Source: Acidimicrobiia bacterium (GTDB lineage: Bacteria; Actinomycetota; Acidimicrobiia; Acidimicrobiales; Poriferisodalaceae). From it: a stretch of DNA of 6,635 nt. A model generated the notes under the pieces. That model saw nothing but the letters and a program-made list of their open reading frames with translations. It ran no database searches and had not been told where the DNA came from. The stretch covers positions 1-6,635 of the forward strand of contig JALSTE010000793.1 of assembly GCA_026983855.1 (NCBI GenBank). The letters are read 5' to 3'. Numbering within the stretch: the first letter of the stretch is position 1; every line of letters starts with the position of its first letter. Positions 1 through 5,256 of the stretch are shown one piece after another. The translations under genes and the position numbers were made by a program.

Positions 1-622
1 GGAGGGCCACGACCGTCTTGCCGGTACCGGGACCACCCTGGACGACCACGGTGCCCTTCAGCCGGTGACGGATGATCTCGTCCTGCTCGCCCTGGATCGT
101 GGCCACGATGTCGCGGAGCTGGCCATCTCGGTTCTGCTCCAGGGCCGCCACCAGGGCCCCGTGCCCCTGGTACGTGTCATCGAGACGGTCGAGGTCGAAC
201 AGTTCGTCCTCGATGTCGATCAACTCCCGACCCCGGCTCACGAAGTGGCGGCGCAGAACCAGGCCCATGGAATCCCGACCGGTGGCCCGGTAGAAGGCCT
301 CCGCCACCGGAGCCCGCCAGTCCACGACCACCGGTTCCTGGTGCTCATCGGCCACGGCCAGACGTCCGATGTGGAACTGCTCCCCCTCCTCGGTGTCGAT
401 CCGGCCGAACACCAGGGAGGCCGATCCGAGCTGCAGCCGGCTCAGCCGGTTCATGATCTGTTCCTCGATCACGTCCCTCTCGTAGCGGGCCTGGGTCGTG
501 CCCCCCCGCCCGACCTCAACCATGGACCTCAGGTTGATCGCCCTCAGACGCGCCTGCTCCAGGTGCTCATAGGCCCGGTCTATGTAGGCCTGTTCGGATT
601 CCAGATCGGGGTGTCTGCTCAA
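1..622 (-). CDS. helD: HelD/HelR-family RNA polymerase-associated ATPase (UvrD-like), N-terminal part, cut by window edge
   Basis: Reading the minus strand from 622 gives 207 codons that run off the left edge. Residues about 6-62 form a charged, helical N-terminus likely to be the coiled-coil arm. Next come FGRIDTEEGEQ (72-82), VVVDWRAPVAEAFYRAT (98-114) and the Q-motif-like DIVATIQGEQDEIIR (171-185). A Walker A loop, GGPGTGKT, lies at 196-203 with Lys202. This order is the hallmark of HelD/HelR proteins, superfamily 1 ATPases that insert into RNA polymerase and strip it from DNA; some confer rifamycin tolerance. Family members are usually about 700 residues, so more than two-thirds is missing. 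The frame has a stop at 673-671 and no ATG or GTG before the conserved region, so TTG at 622, preceded by GAGGG, is the best start. It is divergent from hemE. The family is clear, but HelD versus HelR (rifamycin-specific) cannot be settled from this fragment. Confidence 0.9.
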   Translation of the reverse strand, partial: MSRHPDLESEQAYIDRAYEHLEQARLRAINLRSMVEVGRGGTTQARYERDVIEEQIMNRLSRLQLGSASLVFGRIDTEEGEQFHIGRLAVADEHQEPVVVDWRAPVAEAFYRATGRDSMGLVLRRHFVSRGRELIDIEDELFDLDRLDDTYQGHGALVAALEQNRDGQLRDIVATIQGEQDEIIRHRLKGTVVVQGGPGTGKTVVAL

Positions 623-632
623 GAAATCATCA

Positions 633-637
633 CCCTC
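633..637 (-). promoter_or_regulatory. Ribosome binding site supporting the TTG start of helD
   Basis: On the minus strand GAGGG (637 to 633) sits 10 bases before the TTG at 622. It is the only purine-rich element near a possible start in this frame, because the frame is closed by TGA at 673-671 and has no ATG or GTG between. An ATG at 630-628 is out of frame. Confidence 0.55.
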
Positions 638-804
638 GGGACCGGTCGGCGATGACCGGGTCGCACCGTTTCACGCCTCACGATCGTCCTCCGCTCCTGG
701 TTGATCTCCGTTCGGGGCCGGCGGCCCTCGCCGAGGTGCTGATGGTGTGGGACCCTCCGGATGCGTCTCGGTCCCGCCCTCACCCTCGATTTGGACGGCC
801 TCGC

Positions 805-810
805 AGTCTA
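805..810 (-). promoter_or_regulatory. Candidate -10 element (TAGACT) for helD
   Basis: The minus strand reads TAGACT from 810 to 805, a good match to the actinobacterial TAnnnT -10 consensus. No convincing -35 hexamer is seen 16-18 bases upstream. If used, transcription would start near 798 and leave a leader of about 175 bases before the TTG at 622. This is a motif match only. Confidence 0.25.
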
Positions 811-872
811 CCGGCGGGAGGGCCCCGGCAGACCTGCGGGCCGCACCGGGTTCGGGCCCGGCGTCCGGCCGG

Positions 873-878
873 TAGCGT
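873..878 (+). promoter_or_regulatory. Candidate -10 element (TAGCGT) for a leaderless hemE transcript
   Basis: TAGCGT fits TAnnnT and is the only such hexamer on the plus strand between the divergent genes. Eight bases separate it from the A of the ATG at 887, the spacing expected if transcription begins at the start codon. A poor -35 candidate, TTCGGG, lies at 851-856 with a 16-base spacer. Leaderless mRNAs are common in actinobacteria, and no Shine-Dalgarno sequence precedes this ATG, which agrees with the idea. Confidence 0.4.
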
Positions 879-886
879 TTCGGGTC

Positions 887-2008
887 ATGACCCCCGGCAA
901 ACCCGCAGTCGACCCGGCCCCGGCTCGAACCGCGGACTCACCACTGCCCGCCGATCATCCCTCCCACCGCCTGGCGGACAGCCCCTACCTGCGGGCCTGC
1001 CGGGGTCAGCGACCCTCCCGGGTGCCGGTGTGGTTTCAGCGCCAGGCCGGACGCTCCCTGCCCGAATACCGGGCCCTCCGCCGGGAGGGGAGCATCCTGG
1101 ACACCATCGCCGATCCCGAACTCAGCGCCGAGATCACCATGCAGCCGGTGCGCAGGCACGGGGTGGACGCCGCCATCCTCTACTCCGACATCGTGGTCCC
1201 CCTCCAGGCCATCGGGTTCGGGGTCGACGTGGTCCCCGGCGTGGGTCCGGTCATCGACCGACCCTTCGACCGTGAGGCCGACCTGGCCCGACTCCGGCCG
1301 GTGGAACCTGGGGTTGACCTGGCCCACGTCGAGGCCACGGTCCGGATTCTCGCCGCCGAGCTGGACGTTCCCCTGATCGGCTTCGCCGGGGCGCCCTTCA
1401 CCCTCGCCTCCTACCTGGTGGAGGGTCGACCGTCCCGGACCTACGGACGGACCAAGGCCCTGATGCTCGATCGTCCCGAGCTGTGGCACCGTCTGATGGA
1501 TCGCCTGGCGGACCTCTCCATCGCCTCCATCCGGTCCCAGGTTCTGGCCGGGGCGAGCGCCCTGCAACTCTTCGACAGTTGGGCCGGGGCCCTCTCCCCC
1601 CGGGACTACGCCGAGTTCGTGGCGCCCCACTCCCGCCGGATCTTCGACGAGCTCGCCCCACTCGGGGTCCCCATGGCCCATTTCGGAGTCGGAACCGGTG
1701 AACTGCTGACCCTGTTCGCCGAGACCGGGGCCACCGTCGTGGGGATCGACTGGAGGATCCCCCTCGACGAGGCCCGACGTCGCACCGGGGGCAGGGTCGT
1801 CCTGCAGGGCAACCTGGATCCCGCCGCCTGTATGGCGTCGTGGCCGACGGTGGCCCAACGGGTCCGCCGGGTCCTCGGGGACAACGGTGGTCACCCCGGT
1901 TTCGTGTTCAACCTCGGTCACGGGGTACTTCCCGAGACCGACCCCGGGATCCTGAGCCGAATCGTCGAGCTGGTCCATGAAGAGGGCTCGGCCACGACCG
2001 CTGACTGA
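887..2008 (+). CDS. hemE: Uroporphyrinogen decarboxylase
   Basis: This cytoplasmic enzyme of tetrapyrrole synthesis removes four acetate carboxyls from uroporphyrinogen III to give coproporphyrinogen III. The 373-residue product is slightly longer than the usual 340-360, the excess being an N-terminal tail of about 30 residues. The substrate-binding VWFQRQAGRSLPEYR is at 48-62 with Arg52 and Arg56. The catalytic Asp is Asp101 in YSDIVVP. GFAGAPFTLASYLVEG (165-180) carries Tyr176, FDSWAGALS (229-237) carries Ser231, and VLQGNLDP is at 305-312. FNLGHGVLPETDP (341-353) supplies His345. All residues matching the human active site (Arg37, Arg41, Asp86, Tyr164, Ser219, His339) are present, so it should be active. 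The frame is open back to an ATG at 761, but those 42 codons look like non-coding GC-rich DNA; ATG 887, next to a -10-like element, is preferred. It leads the hemE-hemY-lnt unit. Confidence 0.97.
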   Translation: MTPGKPAVDPAPARTADSPLPADHPSHRLADSPYLRACRGQRPSRVPVWFQRQAGRSLPEYRALRREGSILDTIADPELSAEITMQPVRRHGVDAAILYSDIVVPLQAIGFGVDVVPGVGPVIDRPFDREADLARLRPVEPGVDLAHVEATVRILAAELDVPLIGFAGAPFTLASYLVEGRPSRTYGRTKALMLDRPELWHRLMDRLADLSIASIRSQVLAGASALQLFDSWAGALSPRDYAEFVAPHSRRIFDELAPLGVPMAHFGVGTGELLTLFAETGATVVGIDWRIPLDEARRRTGGRVVLQGNLDPAACMASWPTVAQRVRRVLGDNGGHPGFVFNLGHGVLPETDPGILSRIVELVHEEGSATTAD

Positions 2009-2062
2009 GATGATTGAGCTGAGCGGCCACCAACCTCCGTCGGTCAGAGGGATCGAGGGGCC

Positions 2063-3553
2063 GTGAACACACCCCACGTGACGGTGATCGGCGGTGGCCT
2101 CACCGGTCTGGTGGCCGCCCACCGGCTGATCACGGGTCCGGTACCGGTACGGGTCACCGTCATCGAGGAGTCCCCACGACTCGGCGGCGAGGTGAGGTCG
2201 GTGACCACCGGTGGGCAGGTGGTGGAATTGGGGTTGGATCCCCGGGAGGATCCGGCCGGGCCGCTCCCACCCGGCGGTTTGTCCTCCCCCTCCGGCGCCG
2301 ATCCCACCCCGGTGGCGCTCATGGAGAGACTCGGCGTCGGCCACGACCTGGTGATGGAAGCCCGACCCCGACGCCATGTCCTGCTCCGGGGCGCACTCCA
2401 CCGGGTGCCCGACGGATCGATCGAGGGGGTCCCCCTCCACCTGCGCCCCGTGGCCGGGAGCGGCCTGATCTCCCCGGCGGGTCTGGCCCGGGCCGGTCTG
2501 GACCGGCTGAGGACCGATGACTGGCCCGGGGTCGACGAGAGCGTGGGAGACCTGGTCACCCGACGACTGGGGCGGGAGTTCGCCACCAACCTGGTCGAGC
2601 CCGTGATCGGTACCACCTTCGGGAGTGGAATATGGGAGCTCAGTGCCGCCGCGGCCACCCCGAGGTTGGCGGCGGCGGCGCGGCGGAACCGCAGTCTGAT
2701 CGCCGGGCTGCGGGCCGAGGAGGGACGAGGAACCACCGAGCCACCCCGGACCCAGGGCACATTGCGTCGAGGCCTCCGGTCCCTGGTCGACCGCCTCGTG
2801 GACTCCCTGGCCGACCAGAATCTCCGTACGGGTACCAAGGTGAGATCCATCGAGTCCCGGGGAGGCAGGGAGGGGTCCCATCGGGTGGTCCTCGAAGGGG
2901 GCGAGGAGTTCACGACCGACGGTATCGTCATCGCCCTACCGGCCCCGAGGGCCGCCCAACTGGTCGCGCCACGCTGCCCCGATGCCGCCCGTACCCTTTC
3001 CGCGATCGACTACGCGCCGATCGCCACCGCGGTGCTGGCCCTGGACCCCGCTTCGCTCCGGGGAACGGGAATCAGCCCCGCGGGAGGAGTTCACGACCAC
3101 CCCCGGAGCGGAGATCCCATGAGTGGGTCGCCCACAACCGACATCGCCCTGCCCTTCTCCGAGGGTCGGTTGAGCTCCCGGATCCAGCTCCGGGCCAACG
3201 ACGGTCGGTCAAGCCCCACGGTGGTACGGATCGTGGCCGGGCATCTGGGCGATGACCGCTGCACCCAGCTCGACGACGATGAGCTGATCGACGCCCTGGG
3301 CCACGAGTTGTCAACCGTGCTCGGTTTCGAGGGTCGAGTCCGCGAATGGCACGTGAACCGTCGCCACTGGGAGTTCCCCCGGATGGCACCGGGCCACCGG
3401 GGCCGGCTGGGACGGATACTGGCCGAGGTCCGATCGAACATGCCGGGCGTCGAGTTGGCGTCCCTCACCTTCGAGGGCACCGGGCTGTCGGCCCAGCTCA
3501 GGACGGGCACGGGTGCCGCCGGGTCCCTTCTCGATCGTCTCCCCCGCCCATGA
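2063..3553 (+). CDS. hemY: FAD-dependent coproporphyrinogen III / protoporphyrinogen IX oxidase (HemY/CgoX family)
   Basis: This flavoprotein removes six electrons from a porphyrinogen with oxygen as acceptor. In most actinobacteria the family oxidises coproporphyrinogen III to coproporphyrin III (CgoX), directly after HemE; oxidation of protoporphyrinogen IX is the alternative. The 496 residues are typical in length. Residues 6-16 carry the Rossmann motif with Gly10, Gly12 and Gly15, followed by Glu35, probably the FAD ribose contact, and RLGGEV (39-44). A monoamine-oxidase-like middle and the C-terminal FAD segment FEGTGLSAQLRTGTGAA (470-486) follow. The GTG start is supported by AGAGGGA (2046-2052) ten bases upstream and by the Rossmann strand beginning at residue 6. 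It lies 54 bases after hemE and overlaps lnt by four. The segment after the first FAD motif (about 57-77, Pro/Gly/Ser-rich) and that at about 335-360 are divergent from common homologues. Family assignment is firm; the exact substrate is inferred from pathway context. Confidence 0.9.
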   Translation: MNTPHVTVIGGGLTGLVAAHRLITGPVPVRVTVIEESPRLGGEVRSVTTGGQVVELGLDPREDPAGPLPPGGLSSPSGADPTPVALMERLGVGHDLVMEARPRRHVLLRGALHRVPDGSIEGVPLHLRPVAGSGLISPAGLARAGLDRLRTDDWPGVDESVGDLVTRRLGREFATNLVEPVIGTTFGSGIWELSAAAATPRLAAAARRNRSLIAGLRAEEGRGTTEPPRTQGTLRRGLRSLVDRLVDSLADQNLRTGTKVRSIESRGGREGSHRVVLEGGEEFTTDGIVIALPAPRAAQLVAPRCPDAARTLSAIDYAPIATAVLALDPASLRGTGISPAGGVHDHPRSGDPMSGSPTTDIALPFSEGRLSSRIQLRANDGRSSPTVVRIVAGHLGDDRCTQLDDDELIDALGHELSTVLGFEGRVREWHVNRRHWEFPRMAPGHRGRLGRILAEVRSNMPGVELASLTFEGTGLSAQLRTGTGAAGSLLDRLPRP

Positions 3554-5175
3554 ACGATTCGGGCCACACGATTGCGGAACCCGCTAGGGCCGGGAGACCG
3601 CCGGCCGTCGGCGACGGGGCCACACCGACTGGGACCCGGCGTCTGATCCGACCTGTTCTCCTCGCCCTGGCCGGCGTGGTCACCGCCCTCTCTCTGCCCC
3701 CGTGGGGCTTCTGGCCCCTGGCTCCGCTGGGAGTGGCGGCGGGTATCGTCCTCATCAACCGCGACCGATCCCCGACCCCCGACCACGGGGCTGTCACGAA
3801 AGCCGGAGACCAACGGTTCGGGAGGCGACTCAGCTCCGCCTGGGCCTTCATGGCCGCCTACTTCGTGGTGAGTCTGGCGTGGATGACGGAACTCACCGCC
3901 CCGGGATTTCTGATCTCGATTCCGATCGAGGCCGCCCTTATGGCCCTTCCCCTGGCTCTGGTGCCCCGTACCCGGGCGGCCCTGATACTGGCCCCGGCGG
4001 CCCTGGTGGTCGGGGAGGCCTGGAGATGGGTGATCCCCTTCGGCGGTGTCCCGATGGGCAATCTCGCCCTGGGCCAGGTGGGGGGGCCGTTACTACCCGT
4101 GGCCCGGGTATCGGGATCACTCGGCCTCATCGCCACGGTTGGTCTCCTGGCGGCGGTGATCGTCATGCTGTACGGCGGTGATCGGAGGGGTGGGGTGCTG
4201 GGGATCGTGGCGGTGGCCGCGGTCCTGGGTCTGGCCGGTCTGGCCCCCCGGGGCCACGAGGTGGGGACGGCGGCCATGGCCGCCGTCCAGGGTGGCGGCC
4301 CGCTGGGGACCCACGCCGTCAATTCGAACCTGGGCACGGTGTTCGAGCGCCAGATCTCGGCCATGAGCGACCTGGAACCGGGTGTGCTGGCGGTGTGGCC
4401 GGAGAGCGCGGTCACCGTCGACGGGCCGTTCATCGACTCCCCGGCGGCGAAGGTGCTGTCAGAGCTGGCCGTCTCCGGTCGACGTTCCCTGGTAGTGGGT
4501 GTGACCGAACGGGTCATCGGCGAGAGAAGGTTCCGCAATGCGGTCGTGGTGGTGGAGCCCGACGGGTCCATCGACGAGCGCTACGACAAGGTTCACCTGG
4601 TCCCCTTCGGGGAGTACGTCCCCCTTCGCTCGGTGATCGACCGCTTCGCCGACCTGAGCCTCATCCCCCGTGAGGCGATTCCCGGCGAGGGTCCGGGGAT
4701 CGTCGCCACCCCGGTGGGCCCGGTCGGGGTGGCCATCAGCTTCGAGATCTACTTCCCCGACCGGGTCCGCAGCGGGGTCCTGGCCGGGGCGCGGGTGGTC
4801 ACCAATCCCACCCTGGCGTCGAGCTACACCACGACCCTCGTCCCCGAGCAGAGTCTGGCCTCGGCCCGACTCCGGGCCGTGGAGACCGGAAGGTGGGTCG
4901 TGCAGTCCTCCACGACGGGATACTCCGCCATCGTCGACGCCGAGGGGTCGGTCGTGGGGCGAACCGGGCTGGAGGACCCCGGGGTGGTGTCGGCCGAGGT
5001 GCAACTGCGGGAGGGGCTGACCTGGGCGGTGCGCCTCGGGAAGCTCCCCATCTCGGTACTGGCGATGGCCGCCCTGGGCCTATCCACCGCCCGCCGCATC
5101 GGAGAAACGAGAAGGGGCCGGGCCTCGACCGACACGGTTACCGGGGGGTCATCAGATACTGGGATCAACCGCTGA
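3550..5175 (+). CDS. lnt: Apolipoprotein N-acyltransferase-like membrane protein with Ser in place of the catalytic Cys
   Basis: Lnt moves an acyl chain from phospholipid to the N-terminal cysteine of lipoproteins at the outer face of the cytoplasmic membrane. The 541-residue product has the family plan. Hydrophobic segments lie near 33-50, 52-69, 97-112, 118-137, 142-163, 180-207 and 214-231. A nitrilase-fold domain follows at about 240-480, then a last membrane helix at about 496-512. Glu285 (VWPES), Lys347 (YDKVHLVPFGE) and Glu355 match E. coli Glu267, Lys335 and Glu343. The position of nucleophilic Cys387 is Ser397 (GVAISFEIYFP, codon AGC at 4738-4740), with Glu399 matching Glu389. The usual TNDAWFG loop is also replaced, by TLASSYT. 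The ATG at 3550 overlaps the hemY stop as ATGA and has a C-rich upstream with no ribosome binding site, so translational coupling is likely. An in-frame extension to 3346 lies inside hemY and is rejected. Fold and family are clear; standard Lnt activity is doubtful because of Ser397. Confidence 0.88.
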   Translation: MNDSGHTIAEPARAGRPPAVGDGATPTGTRRLIRPVLLALAGVVTALSLPPWGFWPLAPLGVAAGIVLINRDRSPTPDHGAVTKAGDQRFGRRLSSAWAFMAAYFVVSLAWMTELTAPGFLISIPIEAALMALPLALVPRTRAALILAPAALVVGEAWRWVIPFGGVPMGNLALGQVGGPLLPVARVSGSLGLIATVGLLAAVIVMLYGGDRRGGVLGIVAVAAVLGLAGLAPRGHEVGTAAMAAVQGGGPLGTHAVNSNLGTVFERQISAMSDLEPGVLAVWPESAVTVDGPFIDSPAAKVLSELAVSGRRSLVVGVTERVIGERRFRNAVVVVEPDGSIDERYDKVHLVPFGEYVPLRSVIDRFADLSLIPREAIPGEGPGIVATPVGPVGVAISFEIYFPDRVRSGVLAGARVVTNPTLASSYTTTLVPEQSLASARLRAVETGRWVVQSSTTGYSAIVDAEGSVVGRTGLEDPGVVSAEVQLREGLTWAVRLGKLPISVLAMAALGLSTARRIGETRRGRASTDTVTGGSSDTGINR

Positions 5176-5178
5176 CGA

Positions 5179-5191
5179 CCCCGGTTCGGGG
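5179..5191 (+). terminator. Small GC hairpin after lnt, weak terminator candidate
   Basis: CCCCG (5179-5183) and CGGGG (5187-5191) form a 5-bp stem with a 3-base GTT loop, starting three bases after the lnt stop codon. No T-run follows, so it is not a canonical intrinsic terminator. Actinobacteria often use hairpins without a U-tail, and its place at the end of the operon fits, but such short GC stems also arise by chance at this base composition. Confidence 0.25.
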
Positions 5192-5193
5192 GC

Positions 5194-5238
5194 CGACTCG
5201 GCTACGGGTCCAGTGGGGTTCTATGGTGATCCGAGTCG
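5194..5238 (+). promoter_or_regulatory. Candidate promoter/operator region upstream of the Rieske oxygenase
   Basis: TATGGT at 5222-5227 fits the TAnnnT -10 consensus and would give a leader of about 20-25 bases to the ATG at 5257; no clear -35 is visible. CGACTCGG (5194-5201) and CCGAGTCG (5231-5238) are perfect 8-bp inverted repeats flanking that hexamer. The left arm also lies within an 11-bp palindrome, GCCGACTCGGC (5192-5202). Such an arrangement could be an operator pair, but this is a pattern observation without a known regulator nearby. Confidence 0.3.
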
Positions 5239-5256
5239 ATCATCCGAGGGGGATCC

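Larger units (their letters stand above)
623..886. promoter_or_regulatory. Divergent intergenic region between helD and hemE
   Basis: This 264-bp stretch separates two divergently transcribed genes and must hold both promoters. It contains one TAnnnT hexamer on the plus strand (873-878) and one strong candidate on the minus strand (810-805). A 6-bp inverted repeat, CCGGTC (642-647) with GACCGG (654-659) around a 6-base loop, lies in the helD leader just upstream of its ribosome binding site. I see no CTTGC...GCAAG palindrome of the rifamycin-associated-element type known upstream of some helR genes. An in-frame extension of hemE enters the region (from 761) but does not look coding. Confidence 0.6.

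Noticed and set aside
65..655. A 196-codon open frame on the plus strand
   Set aside because: It is antisense to the HelD-family coding frame, whose conserved motifs and Walker A loop show the minus strand is coding here.
640..659. GACCGG repeats (direct at 640-645 and 654-659, inverted at 642-647 and 654-659)
   Set aside because: They are short and GC-rich, and readily explained by base composition. They may form a small hairpin in the helD leader but do not resemble a known regulatory element.
761..886. In-frame N-terminal extension of hemE from an upstream ATG
   Set aside because: The 42 extra residues resemble no HemE N-terminus, there is no ribosome binding site before 761, and the extension would span the only plausible promoter element.
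2034..2050. CCTC...GAGG pairing that could mask the hemY ribosome binding site
   Set aside because: A 4-bp stem with a 9-base loop is too weak to support a regulatory claim.
938..2881. A 647-codon open frame on the minus strand across hemE and hemY
   Set aside because: It lies antisense to two confidently identified enzymes, is rich in Gly, Pro, His and Asp without recognisable domains, and is the expected result of stop-poor GC-rich antisense frames.
2044..2931. A 295-codon Arg/Ser/Pro-rich minus-strand frame over hemY
   Set aside because: It is low-complexity, lacks domains, and lies antisense to a clear HemY; it is a shadow frame.
3346..3549. In-frame N-terminal extension of lnt inside hemY
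   Set aside because: It would overlap the conserved C-terminal FAD segment of HemY in another frame. The ATG at 3550 with the ATGA overlap is the natural start and precedes the first membrane segment.
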